NCBI GenBank assembly: GCA_038230255.1
Contig: JBBRNP010000008.1
Span: 1-64,000, forward strand
DNA: 64,000 bases
Reading direction: 5' to 3'
Origin: AV40 sp038230255
GTDB taxonomy: Bacteria; Verrucomicrobiota; Verrucomicrobiia; Chthoniobacterales; UBA10450
The notes below the pieces were generated by a model that was given only the letters and a program-made list of their open reading frames with translations, had not been told where the DNA came from and searched no databases. The position numbers and the translations under genes were made by a program. Positions 14,472-24,261 of this stretch are shown here, in pieces; within the stretch, counting starts at the first letter, position 1, and every line of letters begins with the position of its first letter.

Positions 14472-16715
14472 TTAATCAACCTCCGTTAAATGCCCGTTCG
14501 AAACTGTAGGGGCCGTGGAACCATTGTCCGTTTGGTTAGCCGCGATTGTTTGGTCTAACACTCGGAAGAACTCAGCTACGTCCAGCGGCTTGGTCAGATA
14601 CGCCCTGGCGCCGCCCGCCATCAGGCGGTTAATTTGCCGTTTAGTCGCATCGGCACTGATGACGACGACGGGAATATGGCGCGTCGCGTCGCTGGTTTTT
14701 AGTTGGGACAGAACTTTCCAGCCGGGCAAATCGGGAAGATGAATATCGAGCAAAATGAGATCGGGCGAATGCTGCCGCGCCAGATCGAGCCCTATCTGGC
14801 CTTGCATGGCAGTAACCAAGGCGATGCCGGGCCGTTCCTCGAGGATTTGTTCGATCAAGGTTAGATTGGAAAGATTGTCCTCGATATAAAGAATGGTGCG
14901 ACTCGTAGTATCGAGAGGAGGGGTACGCGTTCGGTTCTCTGTGTGTGCCAGAACCTGTTTGAGTGGCGACGTAGTCCGGGGAAGTTGAACCCAAAAAGTG
15001 CTGCCTTGGCCGACCACGCTTTCGACTCCCATCGAGCCGCCCATCGCTTTCATCAAGCGTTGAGAAAGCGCAAGACCGAGGCCGGTGCCTTCGATAGTAG
15101 ATTGTTCCGCGCCGAGGCGATCGAATGGCGTAAACAATCGGTCCAGTTTTTCACCGGCAATCCCAAGCCCGGTGTCGGTGATGGAAATCCGCACCTTGTC
15201 CTCGCCATTCAAATTGTAAGATACTGTCACCCTGCCCGAGGCCGGCGTGTACTTGACCGCATTCGCGAGAAGGTTGAGCAAGACTTGTTTGAAGCGCTGA
15301 CGATCAGCCAGGACATACACCGCCGCGTCGATATCTACCGACGCGGAGAGGTCAATGTTGGCCTCGGCGGCGAGCGGCCGCAGGAGATCGAGTCCTTCCT
15401 CCAGAGCGTCGGCAACACAAACCGGCTCGAGCGACAGTTGCATTCGACCGACTTCGATACGGCTAATATCGAGCACCTCATTAAGAAGAGCGAGAAGGTG
15501 GCGGCCGGCGTTAATGATGTGCCGGACACGAGCGCGCTGGGTTTCAGTTGGATTCTGTCTCTCCAACAATTGGCCAAAACCAAGAATCGCATTTAAGGGG
15601 GTCCGAAGCTCATGACTCATTCGCGAGAGAAATTCGCTCTTCGCTTTGTTCGCATGATCGGCCTCATCTTTCGCCAACTTGAGCGCTTCTTCGGCGCCCT
15701 TGCGCTCGGAGATGTCCTCGATCATTCCCAGGTAGTAGCGTGGCGCTTCGTCTTCAGATTGAATCGTGCAGACGGTACAACTGGTCCAAATGACTTCGTT
15801 GTCTTTTCGAATGTAGCGTTTTTCGAACGAACACGTCGGAGCTCCATTTAGCAGTGCCTGCCCTCTCTGCCGTGTCAGCTCGGCATCTTCCGGAAGGGTA
15901 ATGTCCAGGGTCTGTAACTGGGTGAGTTCCCGCTCGGAATAGCCAACCATCTTGCACATCGCTGCGTTGACCTTCACGAAGCGGCAGTCAAAATCGACAA
16001 TCGCCATGCCGATTGGCGCTTCGTTGAATATTCGCCGGAAGCTCTGTTCGCTTTTTTCCAGCGCCGCCGTCCGGCTGGCAATTGAACGCATCTCGCGAAC
16101 GCTGCGCAGACATGAAATCACCAGAAAGAGGTCTTCGAAGATAACCCAGGCGGAATGCTCAATTGAACGCAACGGACTGGCCGTAAGGACTCCATAGACC
16201 GAGTACGGCCAATAAACGCCCCGGATAAAATGATCAAGGGCGACAACGATCGTGGCCGGAATCAGGACGCGCCAATCGCGATAAAAAGAGAGAATAACCA
16301 AAGAACCGAAAACATGAAAGTGCGTCTCGATTCGTCCCCCGGTTACGCTGATCAAGAGCGCCGACATCAGCATCTGCGCCACGGCGATAACGTGCCGGGT
16401 AATGACAGCACCCGGCCAAGCTTGGGTCAGCCAGATTGGAAACAAACTAATTGCGCCACCCAAAAAGATTGCGGCCCAAACGTGAATGTGAATCGCGCTC
16501 GCTTGCCCCGCCCAAGTGGAAGGCGAAATCACGACCGCTATCAAAATGGCGGCGACCCATTGAACGATCATCAACCGCGCAAACAGCTGATCGGTGTTGC
16601 GGTAAATCTCGTTTTGTTGCTGCTCGAACAACTCATCAGCCCGGCGCGCACACTCATCTTGCGCACTGAATTCCGGAGTCGTGACCGCGAGCGTGTTTTT
16701 TACTACTTCAAACAT
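14472..16715 (-). CDS. Membrane-bound hybrid histidine kinase with PAS and receiver
   Basis: About 747 residues from the ATG at 16715 (MFEVVKNTLAV). A further ATG at 16748 would overlap the upstream gene more. An N-terminal module has five or six membrane helices including TGGRIETHFHVFGSL and LDHFIRGVYWPYSVYGV, a sensory input seen in other hybrid kinases. Then a PAS/PAC domain, DHp with RMSHELRTPLNAILGFG (phospho-His), ATPase with GLGIAGEKLDRLFTPF and GTGLGLALS, and a C-terminal receiver with DLILLDIHLPDLPG. Its start overlaps the end of the RedB-like gene by 13 bp, and the stand-alone receiver follows, so the three form one operon, perhaps responding to redox state. Confidence 0.87.
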   Translation of the reverse strand: MFEVVKNTLAVTTPEFSAQDECARRADELFEQQQNEIYRNTDQLFARLMIVQWVAAILIAVVISPSTWAGQASAIHIHVWAAIFLGGAISLFPIWLTQAWPGAVITRHVIAVAQMLMSALLISVTGGRIETHFHVFGSLVILSFYRDWRVLIPATIVVALDHFIRGVYWPYSVYGVLTASPLRSIEHSAWVIFEDLFLVISCLRSVREMRSIASRTAALEKSEQSFRRIFNEAPIGMAIVDFDCRFVKVNAAMCKMVGYSERELTQLQTLDITLPEDAELTRQRGQALLNGAPTCSFEKRYIRKDNEVIWTSCTVCTIQSEDEAPRYYLGMIEDISERKGAEEALKLAKDEADHANKAKSEFLSRMSHELRTPLNAILGFGQLLERQNPTETQRARVRHIINAGRHLLALLNEVLDISRIEVGRMQLSLEPVCVADALEEGLDLLRPLAAEANIDLSASVDIDAAVYVLADRQRFKQVLLNLLANAVKYTPASGRVTVSYNLNGEDKVRISITDTGLGIAGEKLDRLFTPFDRLGAEQSTIEGTGLGLALSQRLMKAMGGSMGVESVVGQGSTFWVQLPRTTSPLKQVLAHTENRTRTPPLDTTSRTILYIEDNLSNLTLIEQILEERPGIALVTAMQGQIGLDLARQHSPDLILLDIHLPDLPGWKVLSQLKTSDATRHIPVVVISADATKRQINRLMAGGARAYLTKPLDVAEFFRVLDQTIAANQTDNGSTAPTVSNGHLTEVD

Positions 16716-17326
16716 GCGTTTTGTTTTTTGCGATCTGTGAGCGAGCAACCAAAGACTAACGTGTTCGCCCGGCCGCTCGCGCCGTTATTGATCAAGGACA
16801 CCAGGGAACTTTCGCCCGCGTTGTCGCCAGAATGACCGCGCGAGGCGGTAATGCCGCCGTTGAAGAGAAGACGGCCATCTTGATCGAACAGGAAAGTGTG
16901 ACCCGATGTTTCAGCCCCGAAACGTTGCGCTTCAGCGCCATCGATATCCGATAACACGGTGATACCAGGAATTTGAGCAGCGCTTCGTCGCAGATCGGTA
17001 TTCTGCCACTCGGCACCGGATTCTCCCGGCGTGTAAAATAAAACGTAAGCGCGCACCTTGCCTTGAATGCGAGCCATTACTTGTGCGAGCTCGTCCATGC
17101 TCGCCCGCGTGCATGGGCATTGGGGATGGGCCACCATCACGAGAGTGGGATAGTACTTTGCGAGCGCGATCGAAGAATCAACCGGCCAGGACTTTGACAC
17201 CGCGCCCACCTGACCCGGCTCGGTTTCATATTTGACCAAGGTACGAAGGCCGGCAGCGATCACTCCGCCCCAAACGAGGCCGAGGACTGCAGTGAGCACG
17301 ATGATTTTGGTACGCGGCGCTGACAT
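16703..17326 (-). CDS. RedB-like membrane-anchored thioredoxin-fold protein
   Basis: 207 residues. One N-terminal membrane helix (about 8-30) anchors a periplasmic domain with a thioredoxin-like fold: VMVAHPQCPCTRASMDELA carries a C-x-C in place of the usual CxxC, followed by the strands YVLFYTP, ITVLSDIDG and HTFLFDQDGRLLFNGGIT. It fits the RedB family, whose function is not established. The C-terminal NTLVFGCSL part holds a further Cys. It heads an operon with the membrane hybrid kinase and receiver, overlapping the kinase start by 13 bp. A role as redox input for that kinase is an inference. Confidence 0.7.
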   Translation of the reverse strand: MSAPRTKIIVLTAVLGLVWGGVIAAGLRTLVKYETEPGQVGAVSKSWPVDSSIALAKYYPTLVMVAHPQCPCTRASMDELAQVMARIQGKVRAYVLFYTPGESGAEWQNTDLRRSAAQIPGITVLSDIDGAEAQRFGAETSGHTFLFDQDGRLLFNGGITASRGHSGDNAGESSLVSLINNGASGRANTLVFGCSLTDRKKQNACLK

Positions 17327-17396
17327 CCTAAAAACGGATGCCTAGCGAAAGCACGGCTTATTCCCTTCGAGGCGAAAAACGTCGATTAGTTACGGT

Positions 17397-20300
17397 TTAG
17401 CGCGCGCCGGCGGGAACCGGCCCAAAGTCGCCCTCTTTCCCCGGCTGCGGTTCGCCCTTGTGATGAGTGTGGGCGCTCCGCAGGAACGGCACTTTGTCGA
17501 GGACGTGTTCCTGAAACCACTCGAGCCAAAGATAAATCACCGGCGTCACAAAAAGAGTGACCATTTGCGAAAAAACGAGGCCGCCGACAATCACGAGCCC
17601 GAGTGGCCGTCGCGACGATGCATCCTGACCAAAACCGAGCGCAAGTGGGACGGCGCCCATCAAGGCCGCCAGTGTCGTCATCATGATCGGCCGAAAACGT
17701 TCGACGCTGGCTTCGTGAATTGCCGAGCGCAGGTCCCAACCCTCATCAATTCGTTGCAAAGCGAAGTCGACCACCATGATGCCATTTTTCTTCACGATCC
17801 CGAGCAGAAGAAAAAGTCCGATCACGCTGTAAAGCGACAAGGTCGATCCGAAAATCCAGAGCGTGAAGAGTCCGCCGACCATCGCCGGCACAATCGCCGG
17901 AAATAGAACCGTGATCGGATGGACATAACTTTCGTAAAGAATTCCCAGGATCACGTACATCACAAAAACAGCGGCGAGTAGGAGCAGCGGCAGCGCTCGG
18001 AAAAGTTGGCGAAAGACAAGCGCCTCGCCCTGAAACGTTGCTTGAACGCCAGGAAACTGCTGATGCACTTGAACGAATGAATCCTCAATGAATTTGGTCG
18101 CATCGCCGATGGCAACGCCCGGCAGCAAATTAAAATTAATTGTCACACTGGTGAACTGGTCGAAATGATTCACTGCTTGCGGACCAACGACCTGACTTGT
18201 CGATGTCACGGCGCGCAGCGGAACGAGGTCCGCGCTCGTTCCGGTCGCAGTGGCAATGCTGTTGCCCGGCGCGCCACCTTGGCTAATCGTGCTGCCGCTA
18301 TTGCTCCGCACATATAAATTGTCGAGATCTCTCGGCTGTGCGCGCTCGTTGTCTTTCACTTCGAGGATGACCTGATATTGATCGTCCGGTTGTTTGATTA
18401 AATAGACGTAGTTCTGGGAGTAGGCGTTCTTCAACAGACTCTGGATCGCGGAGGTCGAAACGCCGTAGGTGGCAGCCCGTTCGCGATCGATGTCAATCTT
18501 CAGATTCGGCGTGCTGTTGTAATAATCGGAGCGCACCGAAGCGAATCCCTTGAAACCGCGCAAGCTCGTCATCATTTGATTGGCCGCGCCATAAACGTCC
18601 TGCGGAACGATGCCGCTGATGGTGTAAGCGTACTGGCCTTGCGTCTGATTGGTTGCGCCGACATTGATCTGCAGGACCGGACTCGGCGTGATCACTGCGG
18701 TCAGGCCCGGAATGGTATTGATCGACTTTTGTATTCGCAAAAGACATTGCTCAATCGGATCGCGCTGGTCCCGCGGCTTGAAAATACAGAAGATAATCGC
18801 TTGCGACGACGAGCTTCGCGATAGGGAACCGGCGACCGTGAAAAACTGCGCGACACTCGGGTCGGCTATGATTTTCTCGTTTACCAGCTTTTGAAAAGCG
18901 CGCATCTGCTCCGGCGACGATCCTTCCTGAGCAATGAAAACCCCACGGGCAAAACCGCTGTCGCCCGGTGGAAGCAACGTGAAGGGCAAATGGGTGAAGA
19001 AAAACCAGAGACCCAGAATACAAGCGAGGAGGATCGGAATCGCTAGCCAGGCGCGGTCGAGAAATTTATCAAGAGCTCGGCTGTAGGCGTCGATGACGCG
19101 TTTAATGAAATTGCCGGTCCACTTTTCCATCCGGGTACGTTTATGGCCGGCACTACGTTCCCCGAGAATGCGGGCGCACATCAACGGCGTCAGGGTTAGA
19201 GAAACAAGACCCGAGGCCAGAATGGCCACGATGATCGTGATCGAAAATTCCTGAAAAATGCGACCGAGCAATCCTGGCAAAAGCACTAACGGAATGAAAA
19301 CGGCGGCAAGAGACAGCGTCATCGATAAGATCGTGAACGAAATTTCGCCGGCGGTGTTAAAAGAAGCCTTCAGAATCGATTCGCCATGCTCAGCTCGACG
19401 GATCACGTTTTCCAAAAAGACAATTGCGTCGTCGACCAGAAATCCGATCGCGAGGGTCAATGCCATCAACGTCAAATTGTTGATCGAAAATCCGAGCATG
19501 CTCATCACCGCGAACGTGAGCAGCAATGAAAGCGGTAGCGCGACCGCGGGAATCAGAGTGTCGGTGGCCCGACCGAGAAAAACATAGATCACCATCACTA
19601 CCAGCACGAAAGCGATCACGAGCGTCATTCGAACGTCGTGCACGGAATTCACAATCGTCTGGGAACGATCGAACACCGGCGTGAAGGTGATCGACCCTGG
19701 CAGACTCGCGCGCAGCTCGGGGAAAAGCGCTTTGACTGAATTCGCCACTTCGACTGCGTTCGCTCCGGCCTGTCGCGAAACCGCGAGCACTACGATCGAG
19801 CCGGGCGGATTAAATCCGCGCACCCAAAAGAAACGCGACGTGCGCTCGTCCTGCACACTTTGTCTAACTTCCGCGATGTCGCGCAAATAAACCGGCGAAC
19901 GGTCCTTATTCCGCGCGACAATGAGATTGCGATAACCTTCGGCCTGATCGATCTGACCATTCGGTTGCAGAACAAAGCTGCGATGCGCTCCGTCGAATTG
20001 TCCGGCGCCGGAATAAACCGTTCCCGCTTTGATCGCGTTCGCCACGTCATCCATCGTCAGTCCGCGCGCAGCCAGCGCCGCCGGATCTGCCTTGATCCGG
20101 ATCGCGCCCTGCACGCCGTAAATGTTCACTTGCGAGACGCCGGGAAGAATGGCGATCCGCTGCGCCACTGCGGTGGATGCGTACTTATATAGATCGCCAT
20201 CGGTCATCGTGTCCGACATCAGCCCGAGCAAATAAACCGGCTGATCGTTCGGGTTCGTTTTCGAAAACGTGGGCGGGCTCGGCAAATCGATCGGCAATTT

Positions 20301-20747
20301 GCCGGTCGCGCGCTGGATGGCAGCCTGCACATCGGTCGCCGCGTCGGTGATGCTCTTGCTCAGAACAAATTGAAGAGTCAGTGATGTGTTCCCCTGAGAG
20401 CTTTGGCTGGTGATGATGTCGAGGCCGGGGATTTGGAGAAATTGTTTTTCCAGCGGCGTGGCGATGTTGTTAGCCATCGTGACCGGATCCGCACCCGGGT
20501 AGGCGCAGGTCACTTGAATGATCGGATAATCGACCGCCGGCAGATCGTTCACCGCCAGCTTATTGTAGGTCACGATTCCCGCGACGATTACCGATAGCGT
20601 CAGTAAGACAGTCATCACCGGCCGCCGGATGAACGGGCCGGAAAGTCCGGTGCCTTTAACCGGAACTAACCTAGCTTCTTTCGGAGCTGTGGATGTCGAG
20701 TCGTGTTCGCCATCCGGTGCGCCGTAGGGATGATCAGGACGCTCCAT
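17397..20747 (-). CDS. RND multidrug efflux permease (HAE1/MdtB type)
   Basis: A 1116-residue inner-membrane proton antiporter of the AcrB/MdtB class. The N-terminal helix segment GPFIRRPVMTVLLTLSVIV, the two large periplasmic loops, and the mid-protein block ALTLAIGFLVDDAIVFLENV with the proton-relay Asp pair are present. Twelve membrane helices are expected. It forms the trimeric pump of a tripartite system with the adaptor encoded 8 bp upstream. No TolC-like outer-membrane gene is present, so the channel must be encoded elsewhere. The MarR gene at the head of the operon suggests induction by a small lipophilic or phenolic compound. Confidence 0.93.
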   Translation of the reverse strand: MERPDHPYGAPDGEHDSTSTAPKEARLVPVKGTGLSGPFIRRPVMTVLLTLSVIVAGIVTYNKLAVNDLPAVDYPIIQVTCAYPGADPVTMANNIATPLEKQFLQIPGLDIITSQSSQGNTSLTLQFVLSKSITDAATDVQAAIQRATGKLPIDLPSPPTFSKTNPNDQPVYLLGLMSDTMTDGDLYKYASTAVAQRIAILPGVSQVNIYGVQGAIRIKADPAALAARGLTMDDVANAIKAGTVYSGAGQFDGAHRSFVLQPNGQIDQAEGYRNLIVARNKDRSPVYLRDIAEVRQSVQDERTSRFFWVRGFNPPGSIVVLAVSRQAGANAVEVANSVKALFPELRASLPGSITFTPVFDRSQTIVNSVHDVRMTLVIAFVLVVMVIYVFLGRATDTLIPAVALPLSLLLTFAVMSMLGFSINNLTLMALTLAIGFLVDDAIVFLENVIRRAEHGESILKASFNTAGEISFTILSMTLSLAAVFIPLVLLPGLLGRIFQEFSITIIVAILASGLVSLTLTPLMCARILGERSAGHKRTRMEKWTGNFIKRVIDAYSRALDKFLDRAWLAIPILLACILGLWFFFTHLPFTLLPPGDSGFARGVFIAQEGSSPEQMRAFQKLVNEKIIADPSVAQFFTVAGSLSRSSSSQAIIFCIFKPRDQRDPIEQCLLRIQKSINTIPGLTAVITPSPVLQINVGATNQTQGQYAYTISGIVPQDVYGAANQMMTSLRGFKGFASVRSDYYNSTPNLKIDIDRERAATYGVSTSAIQSLLKNAYSQNYVYLIKQPDDQYQVILEVKDNERAQPRDLDNLYVRSNSGSTISQGGAPGNSIATATGTSADLVPLRAVTSTSQVVGPQAVNHFDQFTSVTINFNLLPGVAIGDATKFIEDSFVQVHQQFPGVQATFQGEALVFRQLFRALPLLLLAAVFVMYVILGILYESYVHPITVLFPAIVPAMVGGLFTLWIFGSTLSLYSVIGLFLLLGIVKKNGIMVVDFALQRIDEGWDLRSAIHEASVERFRPIMMTTLAALMGAVPLALGFGQDASSRRPLGLVIVGGLVFSQMVTLFVTPVIYLWLEWFQEHVLDKVPFLRSAHTHHKGEPQPGKEGDFGPVPAGAR

Positions 20748-20755
20748 ACCAAGCG

Positions 20756-21970
20756 TTACATCGCGCTTTTGCTGGCAGGCGCCTGATCGCTCGCTGCATT
20801 CGGAGCGCTATAAGGTTTGGGATCGACCTTTGACCCCGGAGCAAGCGCGAGTTGTCCAGTCACGACGACTGTTTCGTCGGGCTGAATTCCATTTTCGACG
20901 ACCATGAGATCACCATCTTGCCGCTGTCCGGGCTTAACCGGCCGAAGATCGACCGTGTTGTCCGGCTTCAACACAAATATGAACGGCCCACTTTGACTGA
21001 TCTGCACCGCTTGCGATGGGACCAGCCGCGCGTCTTTAATCGTGTCGAGAATGAAACGAACACGCACAAATTCCGACGGCCAAAACGCGTGGTCCGGATT
21101 TGGCGTAACCCCGCGCGCCTTCACCGTACCCGAACCGGGCTGGACGGCGTTGTCGATGAAATACAAATCGCCGAGACGCGGCGGAATCTTGGCGTCCGGT
21201 GAATACGTTTGCACTTTCACGTTCGGGCCGCCGAGATATTTCCTCACTACGGCCAAATCGGTTTCGGCAACGGTAAAGTCGGTGTAAATCGGATCGAGTC
21301 CCTGAATCGTAAGCAACACCGCGCCGCTACCCGTATTCCCGCTGACGATGTTGCCCACATCGACAAGGCGTAATCCGGCACGTCCGTTGATCGGCGATTT
21401 GATGAAGCAAAAATCCAGATTCACCTGAGCAGCCTCGGCTGCGGCCGTGGACTTGCGTGCGTTAGCTTGAGCCGTATCGAAGTCCTGTGGAGCATTAACG
21501 TTCTTCGTCCGCAATTCCTGCTGCCGCTTCAGGGTCACGTCATCTAACGCGGCTTGCGCTTTGGCCTGGTCGAGAGCGGCCTGATAGGGTCGCGGATCAA
21601 TTGTGAAGAGCAGATCACCTTTTTTTACATCGGCCCCGTCTTGAAAATTACGTGAAATAATCTGCCCGCTGACCTGCGCCTGGACCTGGACGGTTTCATA
21701 GGCCGCGCAGGTGCCGATTTCATCAAGGTAAATCGGGACATCTTTGGTAATCACTTTTGCTACTAGAACTGGCCGCACCGGCGGCTGCGTAGTTTTCGAC
21801 GTCTCCACTCCACGCTGCAACGTGCGCGCCACCGCGAACGCCGCCAGAAGGACGAACAAGAAAATACCCCAGCGCGGAATTCGCTGCTTTCTATCGCCGG
21901 TCGTTGTCACCCTTCTCCTCTCATGAACTTCCGTGGAGGCGCTATTGCCAGATTCTAATCGAGTACCCAT
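20756..21970 (-). CDS. RND efflux periplasmic adaptor (membrane fusion protein)
   Basis: About 404 residues from the ATG at 21970, which touches the MarR stop (TGACATG). An alternative ATG at 22027 would overlap MarR by 56 bp. A signal anchor (about RWGIFLFVLLAAFAVARTL) precedes the lipoyl/barrel-sandwich half (VQVQAQVSGQIISRNFQDG), the alpha-hairpin (ALDQAKAQAALDDVTLKRQQ), the second lipoyl half (INGRAGLRLVDVGNIV) and the beta-barrel and membrane-proximal domains. It bridges the RND pump to an outer-membrane channel. The Ala/Ser/Pro-rich tail is unremarkable. Confidence 0.92.
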   Translation of the reverse strand: MGTRLESGNSASTEVHERRRVTTTGDRKQRIPRWGIFLFVLLAAFAVARTLQRGVETSKTTQPPVRPVLVAKVITKDVPIYLDEIGTCAAYETVQVQAQVSGQIISRNFQDGADVKKGDLLFTIDPRPYQAALDQAKAQAALDDVTLKRQQELRTKNVNAPQDFDTAQANARKSTAAAEAAQVNLDFCFIKSPINGRAGLRLVDVGNIVSGNTGSGAVLLTIQGLDPIYTDFTVAETDLAVVRKYLGGPNVKVQTYSPDAKIPPRLGDLYFIDNAVQPGSGTVKARGVTPNPDHAFWPSEFVRVRFILDTIKDARLVPSQAVQISQSGPFIFVLKPDNTVDLRPVKPGQRQDGDLMVVENGIQPDETVVVTGQLALAPGSKVDPKPYSAPNAASDQAPASKSAM

Positions 21971-21971
21971 G

Positions 21972-22457
21972 TCAGTTTTGGCCGTTCTTTCCAACTCGAG
22001 GCCTGGTTGCATGTTTTCCATTCCCATTCCCCTTCTCCGCTTTTTGCCGGATCTGTTTCAGCACGCGCATGCAGGTGCGAAGATCGGCGGCCGAAATCTC
22101 ATCGAGCAACTCATGACGAAGTTGGAAAGCTGCGCTGCTGATTTGTTCGATCACGCGTTGCGCTCTCGGGGCCAAATGCACGGTTTTACAACGGCGGTCG
22201 TGCGAAGCGTTGCGGCGCGCGACCCAGTTTTCGTCTTCAAGCCGGTGCAACAACGTCACGAGGGTCGGTTCTTCGATTCCCAATAGCGCGGCAATTTCCG
22301 ATTGAGTCAAAGGACCAGGCGCGACTGACAAATGCATTAGCGTCCGCCATTTGGCCTGGCTTAAACCCATCGGTTTGAGTCGCTCGTCCAATTTCAGTCG
22401 CCAGGCGCGGGCGGTACCGTGCAAAACCTGACCAAACGCGTCGATATTGGAGGTCAT
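21972..22457 (-). CDS. MarR family transcriptional regulator
   Basis: A 161-residue winged-helix regulator. Residues ~50-75 (LTQSEIAALLGIEEPTLVTL) form the helix-turn-helix, followed by the wing (RRNASHDRRCKTVHLAPRA). It heads the efflux operon and has a near-perfect 26-bp palindrome beginning 7 bp before its start codon, so it most likely represses itself and the pump genes until a ligand binds. No ligand can be predicted. Confidence 0.9.
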   Translation of the reverse strand: MTSNIDAFGQVLHGTARAWRLKLDERLKPMGLSQAKWRTLMHLSVAPGPLTQSEIAALLGIEEPTLVTLLHRLEDENWVARRNASHDRRCKTVHLAPRAQRVIEQISSAAFQLRHELLDEISAADLRTCMRVLKQIRQKAEKGNGNGKHATRPRVGKNGQN

Positions 22458-22463
22458 TTTGTA

Positions 22464-22489
22464 GAATTAGTTAGTATGCTAACTAATTC
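22464..22489. promoter_or_regulatory. Palindromic MarR operator
   Basis: GAATTAGTTAG and CTAACTAATTC are perfect 11-base inverted arms around the 4-base centre TATG. The site starts 7 bp upstream of the marR ATG. AT-rich palindromes of this size next to marR genes are typical operators. Confidence 0.8.
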
Positions 22490-22518
22490 CGGTTCAAAGC
22501 AGTGTCAATGCCACTGCC

Positions 22519-24111
22519 CTATTCGATCTTCAGCAAGAGGATCGCTTGTTTCCGATAATCGGTAGAACGCATGATGCGATGCGGCCGGCGCGGTTCCCAA
22601 CGAGTGCTTTCCAGGACCTCCTGTTCCCGTTCGGGGCGCACCAGTAAATAGCGCGCGTCTTGCGGGACTTCCTCAATCTCGTCCGCGTAAACGAGTTTCA
22701 GGTGCATGTAAAAAAAGATCGGCTGATAATTTGGATCGAGCGCATAAACAGTCTCCGACGGTGGGATGGAAGCTTCAATCTGGGCAGCGAGTCGTTTGAT
22801 CCGCTGCCTCCGGTCCATTTTCGGAACGACAGCAACGGCATAGGTCCACATTAAGACGCACGCCAGAGCGACGATGGTAATAACGGCGTTACGCCTTCCC
22901 CGAAGAGAAAATTCCCTGCCACCGAGGCGCTTCCAACACCAAATCCCGACTGCCAGCGCCAAGCCGGCTCCAATCATTATGCCCAAGCTAACTTGGCCGA
23001 TGCTAAGCTTGTCCGGATGCTCTTGAGCATACTGGATAATTCCAACCGCAGTACCAGCGGCAATCCATCCGCCGATCCAGACAGCTGTCCAACGCGGCCA
23101 TCTGACGTTGTCAGCGGATAGGGTCATGGCAAACAACCAGATTGCCGATACCAACGCGGCCATCGCGTAGCGCGGAATCGAACCCGGCACGAGATTTACA
23201 ATTACAAAAGGAACGAGCGTTCCCCAGGCCAGCGCCCGCGCAAGCTGTCGATCTTTCTCCGCCGCAAGATTTTCGAACCGCACCAGCGGCAGAAACAATA
23301 TCCAGGGCAGAAGATAAAACATACCGTGTGGAATATTGAGAATCCAACGTCCAAACTGGAAGTCGCTGCCACGAAGCCGGCCGGTGAATTGTTGCGACCA
23401 TTTCGTTGTCGCGGTTGCGTGTCCGGTTGCCTGCAAAAATGGAATCGCCCAGGCGGCAAAAATTCCGAGCATTGCCAAAATGCCGACCAAATGCGCGGGA
23501 TGCAACAACGCCCGCCAGCTGCGCTCTTTCCAAAGAACCGCGAGCACGATGCCGTAAAAAAATAAAAGGTGAACCGGGCCCTTGGCCAGCAAGCCGAGTC
23601 CGAGAAAAACAAACGGAACCGTCCAGATCAGCCACGGAGATTTTTTTTGTTCCCAGAAACTCAGCCAGAAAATGATAGCGAGCGCGCAAAGCGAGACGTA
23701 AAGAGCTTCGATCTCAACGAGTCGCCCTTTCTCGATGATTCCGGCGTTAATGAGCCAAATGAGGCCGGCGATGATCGATCCACGCGGACCGAGACTGGCG
23801 CGGGCCACAGTCACAAAGGCGATCGCCACCAAAAGAACAGAAATCACCGATGGCATTCGCGCGGTCCATTCGTTCTGGTGACCGAAGATTTTGAATGACA
23901 CCGCGACCAGCCAATTGATCAACGGCGGTTTGCGAAAATATGTTTCACCGCCAACTTGCGGCACGAGATAATTTCCGGTCTCGAGCATCGTGATTCCGGG
24001 CAAAATTCGGCGGCCTTCTTCGCCTTTGATGGCGAGGGAGCCGAGCGCCGGAAGATAGATCGCAGCCCAAACGAGAACGACAATTAACAAGTTGGCGGCG
24101 CGCGACGTCAT
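22519..24111 (-). CDS. Glycosyltransferase family 39 (ArnT/PMT-like) membrane protein
   Basis: About 530 residues from the ATG at 24111; a GTG at 24156 would add 15 residues. Around ten membrane helices and the first-loop region with GEEGRRILPG and YFRKPPLINWL, the conserved Asp/Glu-Arg and RKPPL block of GT39 enzymes that use polyprenyl-phosphate sugars. Such proteins glycosylate lipid A or proteins on the outer face of the inner membrane. The acceptor here is unknown. A periplasmic domain follows the last helix (from about residue 430). It is separated from the marR operator by 29 bp and transcribed in the same direction. Confidence 0.82.
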   Translation of the reverse strand: MTSRAANLLIVVLVWAAIYLPALGSLAIKGEEGRRILPGITMLETGNYLVPQVGGETYFRKPPLINWLVAVSFKIFGHQNEWTARMPSVISVLLVAIAFVTVARASLGPRGSIIAGLIWLINAGIIEKGRLVEIEALYVSLCALAIIFWLSFWEQKKSPWLIWTVPFVFLGLGLLAKGPVHLLFFYGIVLAVLWKERSWRALLHPAHLVGILAMLGIFAAWAIPFLQATGHATATTKWSQQFTGRLRGSDFQFGRWILNIPHGMFYLLPWILFLPLVRFENLAAEKDRQLARALAWGTLVPFVIVNLVPGSIPRYAMAALVSAIWLFAMTLSADNVRWPRWTAVWIGGWIAAGTAVGIIQYAQEHPDKLSIGQVSLGIMIGAGLALAVGIWCWKRLGGREFSLRGRRNAVITIVALACVLMWTYAVAVVPKMDRRQRIKRLAAQIEASIPPSETVYALDPNYQPIFFYMHLKLVYADEIEEVPQDARYLLVRPEREQEVLESTRWEPRRPHRIMRSTDYRKQAILLLKIE

Positions 24112-24212
24112 TGAAGATGAGATGTTGGACGCTTCGCGAGCGTCGTTCAACCCCACAGCTTGACGCTCTCTCTCACGAAGGGTAAGTTCAGCGTCTAGTC
24201 CGCCGCTGGGAG

Positions 24213-24240
24213 GAGTGGGAAATGATGTCCCACTCTTTTT
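24213..24240 (+). promoter_or_regulatory. Terminator-like hairpin (possible attenuator) in the nusA leader
   Basis: GAGTGGGA pairs perfectly with TCCCACTC around a 7-base loop and runs into TTTTT, ending 21 bp before the nusA start. Outside it, AGTCCGC (24197-24203) is the exact complement of GCGGACT (24246-24252), which would form a larger outer stem. The upstream gene is divergent, so this plus-strand terminator can only act on the nusA transcript itself. Attenuation or autoregulation is inferred. Confidence 0.65.
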
Positions 24241-24261
24241 AGTCTGCGGACTGGATGTTTT

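Noticed and set aside
14943..16835. Long plus-strand open frames opposite the membrane hybrid kinase
   Set aside because: They are shadows of the kinase reading frame, Arg/Pro-rich with no recognisable domains.
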